Source: an uncultured Gammaproteobacteria bacterium
Lineage (GTDB): Bacteria; Pseudomonadota; Gammaproteobacteria; Pseudomonadales; Ketobacteraceae
Length of the DNA: 44,100 bases
Direction of reading: 5' to 3'
Assembly: GCA_913063125.1 (NCBI GenBank)
Contig: CAJXZM010000032.1
Span: 1 to 44,100 of the forward strand
The position numbers were made by a program, and so were the translations under genes. Of this stretch, positions 26,768 to 35,234 are shown piece after piece. The notes under the pieces are model-generated. The model had not been told where the DNA came from, ran no database searches, and saw nothing but the letters and a program-made list of their open reading frames with translations. The stretch's first letter is position 1. The number at the start of each line of letters is the position of its first letter.

Positions 26768-27607
26768 TTAATGGGTTGTGGTATCAATAACGTGTACATC
26801 CCTTCGAGGAAACGGGATGCGCACACCAGCAGTTTTTAATGCTTTAAAAACTGCCTGATTCACCAAAAATCGACTTTCATGGTAAGCATTCATTGATACC
26901 CAATAACGCAATCCAATATTCACAGAGAAATCACCAAAACCATCGATCCCAACCTGAAATTTTGGCTCTTGGCTAACACAATCCAATTCTTCCAACACCG
27001 ATCGAATCGTCTGTATGGCGATTTCAGGTGAATCCTCGTAATCAATTCCAATCGTACACTCAACCACTTTGCTGGCAAATGAATTATGGATCACTTCTCC
27101 AATAATGTTTTTATTGGGAATAGTGATTACCTCTTCATCTTCTGTTACCAAAATTGTATGAGCCAAATGAACTTCTCTAACAATACCAGAACAATCATTC
27201 ACCATTACCGTATCTCCAACCTTAAAGGTTCTTGATAAGATAATAGCTAAACCTGCTCCATAATTCGAGATAGGTCCCTGCAGTGCCAACCCTATGCCAA
27301 AGGTTGCTGCACCCAGTGCCGCAACAAAAGGTGCGATCGTGATACCAAATTTTCCCAAACTGATAATCACAAAACATATCAAGACTAAAATTTTGGTAAC
27401 ACTACCCAAGAAACGTGTCAAAGTAACATCTACCTTTCGGCGAGTTAACAACTTAATGACTGTTTTCTGTAGGATACCAGCGGCAATAACGCCAATAATA
27501 AGTATGATGATAGCGCCCACAAACTGGAAGCTGTAATCCACCATGAAATTTGTTATGAGCAGGTAAATTTGCTCAATTTGCTTTAGCTCTTGCTCTATCA
27601 TGAACAT
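26768..27607 (-). CDS. mscS: MscS-family small-conductance mechanosensitive channel
   Basis: A 279-residue inner-membrane channel that opens on membrane tension to release solutes. It has the minimal MscS layout: three membrane helices (about 28-48, 68-85, 90-112), a pore helix ALGAATFGIGLALQGPISNY (about 95-115) like E. coli MscS, then the beta domain with FKVGDTVMVNDCSG and ITIPNKNI, and the C-terminal alpha/beta domain. GGAG precedes the start; the ATG at codon 3 is an alternative. It is 52 bp downstream of the Nramp-related gene on the same strand, so the two may be co-transcribed. Confidence 0.94.
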   Translation of the reverse strand: MFMIEQELKQIEQIYLLITNFMVDYSFQFVGAIIILIIGVIAAGILQKTVIKLLTRRKVDVTLTRFLGSVTKILVLICFVIISLGKFGITIAPFVAALGAATFGIGLALQGPISNYGAGLAIILSRTFKVGDTVMVNDCSGIVREVHLAHTILVTEDEEVITIPNKNIIGEVIHNSFASKVVECTIGIDYEDSPEIAIQTIRSVLEELDCVSQEPKFQVGIDGFGDFSVNIGLRYWVSMNAYHESRFLVNQAVFKALKTAGVRIPFPRRDVHVIDTTTH

Positions 27608-27659
27608 CTATCTCCATTGGTGATTCTTATCTATTTAAACTTACTTATTTAAAATCAGT

Positions 27660-28931
27660 TTAGCCAAACCATTTCAAGCCTGCCATCACAACAAAAAAAA
27701 CCAGGGTAGATAGCAATGCTATTATCGTTATCGGTCTATTCACAAACTGTCCCATCCATGCGCGCCTCCCGTTTAACACCAAAAGAACAACGGCTAACAT
27801 AGGAATAAACATCGCGCCAATCACGGCATATAGTTTTTGCACTTCTTTAAAACTAACAAATAACCCCGCAATAGGTATCACTGCCAATGCAACAAGAAAC
27901 CATCGATAGGGCTTGGATCGACTCATATCCCCGTTATCTATAGAGGAACTCATGTAACCTTTTTTTTGCACAAACAATCGCCACACATCAGCAAATAAAT
28001 AGGGCACTGCCTGCCATACACCCAGTAAACTGCTAAAGATGGCACTAAAAGCACCCACCAGAAACAACCAACGACCATAAACGCCCAAAGGCTCTTCTAA
28101 CTTTTCCGCAAGAACAATCAGTAAATTTGCCCCTCTACCCTCTATCTCGATAGTGCTGCCAATAATCACCATTGAAAGACCGAATAAAACAGTCATACTA
28201 TAACCCACCGCCAAGTCAATACGGCAGATACCAATATCCTTTTCTTGAACCCTGCCTTTCTCCCTAATCCAATAACCGTAACACAGAATTGTTAACGTAC
28301 CGCCCACACCACCTATTAGGGCAAGAGTCCACGTAACACCTGTGCCCTGGGCATTCGGTATGCTTGGCACGAACAAACCTGATAGCACAACATCGGCACC
28401 CGGCCACAACAGCCCAGCCATCACCAGTACAACAGCAAACATAACACCTACGCTTAGCGCCATGACTTTTTCAAACAGTGCAAAACCGCCGATTAACACT
28501 AACAACAATCCGCTCATACTTGATGCAATACCAAACACCCACTTACCCGTAAACGCATTATCAAACACTGGAAATATTGCATGCAGAGTAATTCCACTGG
28601 CACTGATCAACGCCGACCCCACAAAAAAGGACCACAGTAAAAGGTATGGCAAAAAGAAGAGCCCCACGACATTGCCCAAATGCTGAGCTACACCTTCTAA
28701 CAACGTTTGATCTGTCACCAATTGCCAGCGAGCCAAACCTTCTGTAAGTGTAAATTTTAACAACCCACCCACAACAACCGCCCAGAGAATGGCAACGCCT
28801 AACTGACTACCGGTAAAGCTGGCCGTTGCCAAATCCCCAGCACCAACACCCGTAGCGGCGACCAAAAACCCAGGCATAATAATCGCCAATAGAGAAGGTT
28901 TTGCTTTCTCACTATTACTAGCACTGATCAT
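27660..28931 (-). CDS. Nramp-related transporter lacking canonical metal-site motifs
   Basis: A 423-residue membrane protein with about 11 hydrophobic segments and the Nramp overall pattern. In canonical Nramp the metal site is DPGN in TM1 and MPH in TM6. Here TM1 reads GVGAGDLATASF and the TM6 region reads GVGGTLTILCYGYWIREKG, so neither motif is present, although the unwound-helix glycine pattern and LARWQL after TM2 are kept. This places it with Nramp-like proteins whose substrate differs or is unknown; Mg2+ transport by NRMT proteins is one precedent. A clear inverted repeat lies upstream at 29003-29027. Confidence 0.85.
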   Translation of the reverse strand: MISASNSEKAKPSLLAIIMPGFLVAATGVGAGDLATASFTGSQLGVAILWAVVVGGLLKFTLTEGLARWQLVTDQTLLEGVAQHLGNVVGLFFLPYLLLWSFFVGSALISASGITLHAIFPVFDNAFTGKWVFGIASSMSGLLLVLIGGFALFEKVMALSVGVMFAVVLVMAGLLWPGADVVLSGLFVPSIPNAQGTGVTWTLALIGGVGGTLTILCYGYWIREKGRVQEKDIGICRIDLAVGYSMTVLFGLSMVIIGSTIEIEGRGANLLIVLAEKLEEPLGVYGRWLFLVGAFSAIFSSLLGVWQAVPYLFADVWRLFVQKKGYMSSSIDNGDMSRSKPYRWFLVALAVIPIAGLFVSFKEVQKLYAVIGAMFIPMLAVVLLVLNGRRAWMGQFVNRPITIIALLSTLVFFVVMAGLKWFG

Positions 28932-29002
28932 ACGATTTCAACTCATTGAGGGTAGAGGAATCAGTCTTTCGATAAATTCCCACACGATAAGGCTCTGTAC
29001 TA

Positions 29003-29027
29003 TATCAACATATTGACTATGCTGATA
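29003..29027. promoter_or_regulatory. Inverted repeat between Nramp-like gene and a small divergent gene
   Basis: TATCAACATA-TTGAC-TATGCTGATA: 10-bp arms with a single mismatch, 72 bp upstream of the Nramp-like start and 43 bp upstream of the small + strand gene. It has the form of an operator for a dimeric regulator and could control both directions. The half-site CATA/TATG recalls manganese-regulator boxes, but that is only a resemblance. Confidence 0.45.
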
Positions 29028-29069
29028 ATTCTAGTCGAAAAATCAGATTGAAGTTTCAAGGTTGTGCAT

Positions 29070-29252
29070 ATGCCACACATTGATATCAAGAACCATAAAA
29101 CAGAACAAGAAACGAACGATTTAAACCTAGGAAGAATGAGAGCCGGCGCGCTAATAACAAGCAACCAGCAATCTCTAGGTATGCTAACAGAAGAAGAAAT
29201 CGCTCGAGTTATCGATTTTGCAATCGGTGCTAAAGCCGCCAAAACAACGTAA
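29070..29252 (+). CDS. Small protein of unknown function
   Basis: A 60-residue reading frame with AAGG eight bases ahead of the ATG at 29070. It is polar at the N-terminus and has a helix-like C-terminal half (MLTEEEIARVIDFAIGAKAA). I do not recognise a family. It sits alone between divergent and convergent genes, and its coding status rests on the ribosome site and reasonable composition. Confidence 0.45.
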   Translation: MPHIDIKNHKTEQETNDLNLGRMRAGALITSNQQSLGMLTEEEIARVIDFAIGAKAAKTT

Positions 29253-29268
29253 TTAATGTTCCGATAGA

Positions 29269-29580
29269 TTAATCTACATTTTTTTCTGTTTGGCAGTTCC
29301 AACAAAAATCAAAAGATGCATCATTTTTTTCAGCACAACCGGAACAAAACCACCCCTGAGCATTATCGGCATTAATAGACGATGCGATCACATCATTAGC
29401 CTTTTCATAATCCTCATCACTCACAACCCAAAGTTCTAACCAAGAATCTATAGTTGAAAGCTCACCAACGCCTCCTCCAGAAAACTCGTTCCTTAAGGTA
29501 ACTTCAACACCGGCACACTCAACAATATTCTTGACATTGCTAACCAAAAGTCGATTTTCGTTGGTGTAGAGTAATTTCAT
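29269..29580 (-). CDS. DUF2007 domain protein with C-terminal zinc ribbon
   Basis: A 103-residue protein. The first 70 residues (MKLLYTNENRLLVSNVKNIVECAGV, broken by other residues from the family motif, then ELWVVSDEDYEKA) match the DUF2007 putative signal-transducing fold, related to PII-like domains. Residues 77-98 form a zinc ribbon with two Cys pairs, FCSGC and FCWNC. Function unknown. It is 6 bp downstream of the YehS-like gene and probably in one operon with it. Confidence 0.8.
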   Translation of the reverse strand: MKLLYTNENRLLVSNVKNIVECAGVEVTLRNEFSGGGVGELSTIDSWLELWVVSDEDYEKANDVIASSINADNAQGWFCSGCAEKNDASFDFCWNCQTEKNVD

Positions 29581-29586
29581 CTACAA

Positions 29587-30078
29587 TCAATCCCACACAT
29601 AAGCTTCTTTGCCATCAGTACTTGGGCGATATTTCTTTTGCAATCCTTGCAAGAAGTTTCGCATCATCTGATCTTTACACTCTCTGTAGTGTTTATGACC
29701 TTTTTTACGAAAGAATGCACTTAGCTCATGCTTACTCATATTCAAACCTACTGATTCCATAACCTCTAGTACATCTTCAGATTTTAGGTTCAGTGCAATT
29801 TTTAATTTTTTGAATACGATATTGTTATTAATACGCTCTTCAGGAGTCGCTTGCTCTCCTTCTTTTTTCCCGCGCTTCTCATTAATAAATCCGTTGAGAA
29901 ATATTGCCATTTCAGTATCGGAACAACTCTTATACGCGTCATCATCGTCTTTTTTAAGCCAACAACTTATTTGCTCTCGCGTCACTTCAAGATCCGCTAG
30001 CCCAAATATCGCAATCATCTTTGAATCACTAAGATCAAACGTATACCGGAGTCGACGTAAAACATCATTGCTCGTCAT
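29587..30078 (-). CDS. yehS: YehS-like DUF1456 protein
   Basis: A 163-residue protein with two DUF1456 repeats: NDVLRRLRYTFDLSDSKMI (first) and NNIVFKKLKIALNLKSEDV (second), each followed by a helix containing LSAFFRKKGHKHY or QISCWLKKDDDDAY. I start at the ATG at 30078, where the first repeat begins; the frame runs upstream by 15 codons inside the neighbouring gene without family resemblance. Cytoplasmic, function unknown. The start overlaps the end of the upstream gene by 14 bp, which suggests coupled translation. Confidence 0.88.
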   Translation of the reverse strand: MTSNDVLRRLRYTFDLSDSKMIAIFGLADLEVTREQISCWLKKDDDDAYKSCSDTEMAIFLNGFINEKRGKKEGEQATPEERINNNIVFKKLKIALNLKSEDVLEVMESVGLNMSKHELSAFFRKKGHKHYRECKDQMMRNFLQGLQKKYRPSTDGKEAYVWD

Positions 30079-30376
30079 AATAATCCTGCTGCTTTTTTGC
30101 CCATTCTGCGACATTTTTTTCATGCCGCTCTTGTTTCTCTTTTTTCCGCTGCTCGAGATTTTCTTTCTCTTCCTGTCGGCGCTTATTCCGTTCTTCTAGG
30201 TTTTCCAGAAAACTCACTAGCGCTTTTTTTCCCCACTCTTCTGCTTCAGGCTCTGTGCTGAAACCGTCTTGTCGCTTTGACACACTTGTCTTTTTTGTTG
30301 ATACTTTACGGGTAATTTCTACCACCCAAGCATCTCCATCTTGCTTGACGCGGTAGCCGTATTTGCCTTTTGCCAT
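30065..30376 (-). CDS. DUF3622-like small charged protein
   Basis: A 103-residue basic protein. The N-terminal 55 residues (YRVKQDGDAWVVEITRKVS, then KRQDGFSTEPEAEEWGKKAL) form a small beta-sheet-like domain that I match, from memory, to DUF3622 of marine gammaproteobacteria. The C-terminal half is an extended charged helix or coiled coil (Glu/Lys/Arg/Gln-rich). Function unknown. It overlaps the YehS-like gene by 14 bp and is 51 bp downstream of ppiC. Confidence 0.75.
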   Translation of the reverse strand: MAKGKYGYRVKQDGDAWVVEITRKVSTKKTSVSKRQDGFSTEPEAEEWGKKALVSFLENLEERNKRRQEEKENLEQRKKEKQERHEKNVAEWAKKQQDYYDEQ

Positions 30377-30427
30377 AACATTAATACCTAGTAATAAAAT
30401 AGTGTCTAGTAGATATGTAAATACACA

Positions 30428-30706
30428 TCAACTACGATAAATTGTTTCAATCAAATGAAACCCAAACTGTGTTTTTACAGGGCCATGTACAGTAAGCACC
30501 TTTTTCCTAAAAACAACATTATCAAATCCCTTTACCATTTTTCCTGGTGAAAACTCACCAAGGTCGCCGCCCCGCTTAGCAGAGCTACAGGTTGAGTATT
30601 TCTTTGCCAACTTGCCAAAATCCTCTCCATCGGCAAGCCTCTGCTTAAGCTTCTCAGCCTCAGCTCTTGTTTTCACCAAAATATGACGAGCACATGCGCG
30701 AGCCAT
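30428..30706 (-). CDS. ppiC: Parvulin-type peptidyl-prolyl isomerase PpiC
   Basis: A 92-residue single-domain parvulin, the length of E. coli PpiC (93), with no signal peptide, so cytoplasmic. Landmarks are ARHILVKTRAEAEKLKQRL, the catalytic region YSTCSSAKRGGDLGEFSPG, FDNVVF and the C-terminal TQFGFHLIE. It catalyses cis-trans isomerisation of prolyl bonds. It is first of a run of small genes on the minus strand (ppiC, DUF3622-like, yehS, DUF2007). Confidence 0.95.
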   Translation of the reverse strand: MARACARHILVKTRAEAEKLKQRLADGEDFGKLAKKYSTCSSAKRGGDLGEFSPGKMVKGFDNVVFRKKVLTVHGPVKTQFGFHLIETIYRS

Positions 30707-30747
30707 AACAGATAACCCCTCAATTATATTCGTTCATAAACAGTTAA

Positions 30748-32001
30748 CTAACGTCGATTGTTTCCCGTTTTCTTTCCCAACGCTCGTTGTTTTGTTCGAC
30801 GCTTTTGAGCAGTTCGGCTATTTTTTCGTGAGACTGAGGGCGCCTTAGTTACATCCGGTTCATAACCTGGCAGCCATTGTTGCGGTAGCCGCTCATCCAG
30901 TATCACTTCAATTTCTTCTAGTAACCAGTTTTCATCTTCACTTAATAATGAAATTGCCAGCCCTTCTTTTCCTGCTCTACCTGTACGCCCAATACGATGA
31001 ATATAGTCCTCTGGTATATGAGGTAACTCATGATTAATCACTACATGTAATTGCGGAATATCCAACCCTCTTGCCGCAACATCAGTTGCAACCAGCACTC
31101 TCACCTCTCCGCTTTTAAAAGAAGCCAATGCTTTATCACGTGCCCCTTGAGATTTCTCACCGTGTATCGCCGCAGTCTTTAGGCCATCTTTGCACATTTC
31201 TTTTGCTAAATAGTCCGCACCATGCCGAGTTCGTACAAACACCAACACTTGATGCCAATTTTTAGCGCCAATTAGATGTGAAATCAGTTCTCTTTTTCGA
31301 TCAGTATCAACAACATACACAATCTGCTCAACCTGTGTTGCAGCAGTATTACGCGCATCGACTTCTATTAACGCTGGATTTCTCAACAGGTCCTTACTCA
31401 GAGCAAAGATAGCCGAGTCAAAGGTCGCCGAAAACATTAAGGTTTGCCGTTCAACCGGCACCTTTCGTAGAATCTGTTTAATTTCATCAATAAACCCCAT
31501 ATCCAGCATACGATCAGCTTCGTCAAACACCAGGGTTTGTAGTTGACTGAGATTAACCGCTCCTCTTGCCATCAAATCGATAAGCCTACCAGGCGTTGCG
31601 ACGACGACATCTGCCCCTGCCCTAAGGGCTTTTAGCTGAACATTAATGCTAACACCACCGTAAACGATGGCTGTGCGCACAGAGCTATTCTGACCGTATT
31701 GGATAAAGCTATTATAGACTTGTTGCGCAAGTTCTCGTGTGGGGGTTAATACAAGGGCTCGAATCGGTTGAGGGCCTGTTGTATCAACGGAGACATCATC
31801 ACTTGAATTGTTCACCTGGTGTAATATAGGTAACGCAAAAGCGGCAGTTTTTCCGGTACCGGTTTGAGCTCCAGCCATAATATCCTGGCCTTCCAGTATC
31901 GCTGGAATCGCCTGCTGCTGGATTGGTGTCGCCTCAACGTAACCTAGTGCAGACACAGCATCCAGTAACGCTTGGCTCAAGCCTAACGAAGAGAAACTCA
32001 T
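30748..32001 (-). CDS. rhlE: DEAD-box RNA helicase (RhlE type)
   Basis: A 417-residue ATP-dependent RNA helicase. The Q motif is FSSLGLS...YVEATPIQQQAIP, followed by AQTGTGKT, PTRELA, TPGR, DEAD, SAT, then ARGLD and HRIGRTGR in the second RecA domain. The C-terminal tail is short and Arg/Lys-rich. I start at the ATG at 32001; a GTG three codons earlier is possible but the family begins with the MSFSSLGL stretch. RhlE is involved in ribosome assembly and RNA turnover in other bacteria. The name is by type; RhlB/SrmB-like alternatives are less likely given the short tail. Confidence 0.93.
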   Translation of the reverse strand: MSFSSLGLSQALLDAVSALGYVEATPIQQQAIPAILEGQDIMAGAQTGTGKTAAFALPILHQVNNSSDDVSVDTTGPQPIRALVLTPTRELAQQVYNSFIQYGQNSSVRTAIVYGGVSINVQLKALRAGADVVVATPGRLIDLMARGAVNLSQLQTLVFDEADRMLDMGFIDEIKQILRKVPVERQTLMFSATFDSAIFALSKDLLRNPALIEVDARNTAATQVEQIVYVVDTDRKRELISHLIGAKNWHQVLVFVRTRHGADYLAKEMCKDGLKTAAIHGEKSQGARDKALASFKSGEVRVLVATDVAARGLDIPQLHVVINHELPHIPEDYIHRIGRTGRAGKEGLAISLLSEDENWLLEEIEVILDERLPQQWLPGYEPDVTKAPSVSRKNSRTAQKRRTKQRALGKKTGNNRR

Positions 32002-32101
32002 AACATTCACACCCCATGAAATTGGGGCATTCCCCAGTGGCGCGCAGTGTAACAGGCTCCCTTATAGACAACAATCAATCAAGCTGGCCACACTTATAAC
32101 A

Positions 32102-32665
32102 TTAGGCAGGCTTTCTCACTGCTCTTAATGGTCTTTTGACTCTCAACTTATTATTGTTATCTCGGCTTTCCTTTACCAAGTCATTGTCAGTAATGAAGTT
32201 TGTTGACTTTGCTAAGCGGTCATACAACAAAACATTCACTGTTGCAGCCAAATTCATACAACCTACCGTTGGCACATATACAACATCGTCAGCACGATTA
32301 ATGATTTTTTGTTGAATATTGCCGTCTTCAGGCCCAAATATATAAAAAGCATTATCTGGATGCTGATAAGCGGGCAACGGGATCGCACCTTCAACCAGCT
32401 CTACACAAACAACCGTAGCATTTTCCGGCACAGCCTCTAAGAAGTCTTCAACTTGAGTTAACGGGATTAGGTGACTGTTTTTATGAGTATCTGTATTAAA
32501 CTGCGCCGCTCTTTCATAACGAGTTCCAGTGTAAACCACGGAATTTACGCTATAGCACCCGGACGCTCGCATCACAGAGCCAACATTTGTCGGGCTTTTC
32601 GGGTTGGTTAACCCCAACATCACGTTAGTATTTTTGGTAATCTTCAAATCTTCGGGTTGACTCAT
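32102..32665 (-). CDS. SpoU/TrmH-family RNA methyltransferase
   Basis: A 187-residue SPOUT methyltransferase that would transfer a methyl group from S-adenosylmethionine to a ribose or base in tRNA or rRNA. Motif 1 is NPKSPTNVGSVMRASG with the conserved Asn and Arg, motif 2 is YIFGPEDGNI, and motif 3 is VPTVGCMNLAATVNVLLYDRL, which forms the trefoil knot. The usual Ser-Leu-Asn in motif 3 is Met-Asn-Leu here. No extra RNA-binding domain is present. The target nucleotide is unknown. Confidence 0.9.
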   Translation of the reverse strand: MSQPEDLKITKNTNVMLGLTNPKSPTNVGSVMRASGCYSVNSVVYTGTRYERAAQFNTDTHKNSHLIPLTQVEDFLEAVPENATVVCVELVEGAIPLPAYQHPDNAFYIFGPEDGNIQQKIINRADDVVYVPTVGCMNLAATVNVLLYDRLAKSTNFITDNDLVKESRDNNNKLRVKRPLRAVRKPA

Positions 32666-32792
32666 ATTTTCTCAGCGCTTTCATCATGAAAAGGTATGCT
32701 TCATACCTAATATTTACAATGCGCGTACTTTACCATAAGCAACCAAAAGAAGGACTACGCGAGCACCCTAGCAACCGACCCTTTCTTATGGC

Positions 32793-32828
32793 AAAAAAAA
32801 GCCTCCATATATTACAAAGAGGCTTTTT
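32793..32828 (-). terminator. Intrinsic terminator of the second P450 gene
   Basis: On the minus strand GCCTC and GAGGC pair around a 13-nt loop, flanked by A5 before and T8 after. It starts about 30 bp downstream of the P450 stop. Confidence 0.8.
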
Positions 32829-32857
32829 GTTTTGCTGTTAACAATAGATATGACTAA

Positions 32858-34336
32858 TTACGCTGCTGATACAGAGGCCTGCCTGCCGTAGTCTTCTTCG
32901 CGAATTGCCGTCACCGTCACTGGCACACCGTCTTTAGGTTCCACTTGCCCACCGACCAGGCGGGACTTTGGCATGCCCGTGGTACCAACAAACTCGGACG
33001 TAAAGTCTACTCTTCGCGCAAATTCAGAGAAAATAATTCGCATCTGTTGCTTCGCCTGCCCCATACCAACACAGGCACGTCGACCTCCACCAAAAGGCAT
33101 AAACTGATTCGGCTTAAAAGATTTTTGACCTCCCGTTTTTGTTATCCAACGCTCAGGCTTATATTCTAAGGCATCTTCACCGTAAATATCTTTACGTCGA
33201 TGTGTGGAATAAATATTCGGTAATACAGCCGTTCCTCCAGGGATTAGCCAGTCACCAATTTGCGTATCTTCTCTTAACCAGCGAATAAAACCGGGGGCCG
33301 AAGGTGTAATGCGCTGAGACTCGTTGAGACACGCTGTGACATAGGGTAATTCAGACGTTTTTAAAGGATCATGCTCTCCCTCTTGCTGAATAAACGCTAC
33401 CACTTCATCGCGCATTTTTTTATACACTTCCGGTTTTTGCAGCATCCAAATCATTAACCACGCGGTAGTTGCCGCACTGGTTTCATGCCCACCGATCATT
33501 AACCCATAGACTTCTGAAATCACTTTTTCTTCATCAAGCAAGTTTCCATCAGGGTCACGAGTACGCGCCAAGAAGGATAATGTATGGGATTCAGTCTCAT
33601 CATCTCTCGCACGGATATCGCGAATATCTTCCCGTAACAAAGTGGCAAGCTGAACTTTTAAATCAACACCACGCTTCCAAGGAAGTAACCCCTTTTTCCC
33701 ATTCCCCATTTTTCCCTGCCTCGAACGTCTCATGTATTGCTTATTTAGGAACCTCCGAAAACGTGTTGCACCAACAAATGATGCCAACGTGAAATTAATA
33801 TCGCTATTGGCTTCCATAATCCATGCCAGCATCAGCTCTTTATAACGATCTTTTCTTTCTCCACTGTGCAGATCAAATAACGTTGCACAGGTAATATCCA
33901 TAGTGATATCACCAATAAGGCGAGGCGCGTCAAACGTATCACCGACCGACCAAGAGTCTATATGCTCGTTGGTGATCTTTGCCATCATGTCTGCGCGCTT
34001 TTTTAAAATGTTACCCGCAAACTGAGGAATAACCAGCTTACGAGCATTCTCATGCTCTTTATTATTTGCAAAAACCAAGTTGCTCTCACCAAGGTCAAAC
34101 GGCAACTGTACCAAGCTTCCATCAATTTGATGGCGTTGCAGTTTTAGAATATCTTGAATCATTTTAGGGTCAGACGTCCACACCATCGGCCCCTGACCCG
34201 GGAACGTCAGGGTATAGGTATCACCTAGCTCTTTTTGTTTTTCATCAAAATAATCCCAAATTCCAATACCAAGACTTAGGGCTTGTTTGAATTTATTCTC
34301 TTTCGGTATGGGTGGTAGCTGCGCTTTCTGATTCAT
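32858..34336 (-). CDS. Cytochrome P450 (second of two)
   Basis: A 492-residue P450 that is clearly different from the one at 19358. The I-helix motif is GGHETSA, ExxR is ESQR, and the haem loop is MPFGGGRRACVG with C422 as ligand. There is no membrane anchor. A basic insertion (about 210-230, KQYMRRSRQGKMGNGKKG) is unusual and could be a surface loop. The protein is of the bacterial class that resembles CYP110/CYP4-type fatty-acid hydroxylases, but I cannot fix the family. Downstream are the terminator and the SpoU gene; upstream (164 bp) is the VOC gene on the same strand. Confidence 0.94.
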   Translation of the reverse strand: MNQKAQLPPIPKENKFKQALSLGIGIWDYFDEKQKELGDTYTLTFPGQGPMVWTSDPKMIQDILKLQRHQIDGSLVQLPFDLGESNLVFANNKEHENARKLVIPQFAGNILKKRADMMAKITNEHIDSWSVGDTFDAPRLIGDITMDITCATLFDLHSGERKDRYKELMLAWIMEANSDINFTLASFVGATRFRRFLNKQYMRRSRQGKMGNGKKGLLPWKRGVDLKVQLATLLREDIRDIRARDDETESHTLSFLARTRDPDGNLLDEEKVISEVYGLMIGGHETSAATTAWLMIWMLQKPEVYKKMRDEVVAFIQQEGEHDPLKTSELPYVTACLNESQRITPSAPGFIRWLREDTQIGDWLIPGGTAVLPNIYSTHRRKDIYGEDALEYKPERWITKTGGQKSFKPNQFMPFGGGRRACVGMGQAKQQMRIIFSEFARRVDFTSEFVGTTGMPKSRLVGGQVEPKDGVPVTVTAIREEDYGRQASVSAA

Positions 34337-34412
34337 GATGCCTCGCCGAATAATGTCCTAGATATTTAGCTATTTATCTAGCCAGCTATCTGGTTGCCTT
34401 AATAGGAGCGTC

Positions 34413-34443
34413 TAATTAATAGAAACTTTTAATTAGTAGAAAC
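34413..34443 (-). repeat. Direct repeat upstream of the second P450 gene
   Basis: Two 14-bp copies, TAATTAATAGAAAC (34413-34426) and TAATTAGTAGAAAC (34430-34443), differ at one base and have a 17-bp period. They lie about 80-110 bp ahead of the P450 start and could be paired binding sites for a regulator other than the adjacent TetR. Confidence 0.45.
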
Positions 34444-34500
34444 GTTACATTAATGCGAGCGCTGCAATCAATTCGTTCACAACGCCTCTAACGCTTATGC

Positions 34501-35001
34501 TTATGCCTTTGCAAGAATGGGTTCTTCTGTACGAGCGCCATAAGTCCATACTTTCTGGGGCTTCATACCTTCTTTAAAATCCAGGTACTGCACGTCAAAC
34601 CAAATAGGTAATAGATAATGGAAATAGAAGAAATGCGTCAATACTGGTCCCGCTTCAAAATCACTATCTTCGTGCATAAGCTTCACGCGAGGATCTTTCT
34701 TCTGGAATTCCCTGACTTTTTCCAGCGTCTCATCAACGTCCTGCCACTTATCCACCAAAAAACCCAGGTGATCATAACTCTCTGGCTGCAGAGGCTTTTT
34801 ATCTTCTGCCAAAAACAAAAACTGACTGAACTCCATATCGGTACCGAGTAGGAATTTATCCGGCACATCCAAGTCCACCATCGGTACTTCTATTCCGGTA
34901 AAGCCAAAAATATCACCATAAAATGCTTTCAGATTTTCTCGCTCTTCTTTTAGCATGCCAATTGGAACCGTCAGCTCCATATGATTAAAACGAACCTGCA
35001 T
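34501..35001 (-). CDS. VOC-superfamily (glyoxalase/dioxygenase fold) protein
   Basis: A 166-residue cytoplasmic protein with the vicinal-oxygen-chelate pattern: FNHMELTVP at the N-terminus (His as possible metal ligand), FYGDIFGF, DHLGFLVD in the middle (second His) and a C-terminal strand with HFFYFHYLLPIWFDVQYLDF. Substrate unknown; the family includes glyoxalases, extradiol dioxygenases, epimerases and sequestering proteins. The ATG has AGGGGAAGG just upstream. The promoter region carries a large palindrome shared with the neighbouring TetR regulator's own promoter, so it is probably a member of that regulon. Confidence 0.87.
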   Translation of the reverse strand: MQVRFNHMELTVPIGMLKEERENLKAFYGDIFGFTGIEVPMVDLDVPDKFLLGTDMEFSQFLFLAEDKKPLQPESYDHLGFLVDKWQDVDETLEKVREFQKKDPRVKLMHEDSDFEAGPVLTHFFYFHYLLPIWFDVQYLDFKEGMKPQKVWTYGARTEEPILAKA

Positions 35002-35057
35002 ATGCCTTCCCCTTTAACGTGACCAAATTTAATTCGCATAATTACAGTAGTATTTAT

Positions 35058-35096
35058 CTTTACTCATGTAAAGTATATTTCTTTACATGAGTAAGC
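35058..35096. promoter_or_regulatory. Double TetR-type operator upstream of the VOC gene
   Basis: CTTTAC-TCAT-GTAAAG (35058-35073) is a perfect palindrome, and a second imperfect copy CTTTAC-ATGA-GTAAGC lies at 35081-35096. Together they form a 14-bp perfect inverted repeat (35060-35073 with 35081-35094) around a 7-bp spacer. On the minus strand a TTTACA within it, 17 bp before TACTGT, can be a -35 box for the VOC gene, so a bound repressor would block it. Confidence 0.65.
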
Positions 35097-35234
35097 TTTT
35101 ATTGAAATAAAAGGCAAGGAATGCATTACCCTTACATATAGAGAGGCATTGGATTCAAATAATTTATGCTGTTAAAGCAGGAGGGTACGCTGACGCAGAC
35201 TTAATATAATGCAGTTTTCTAGAGCCCAGAATAA

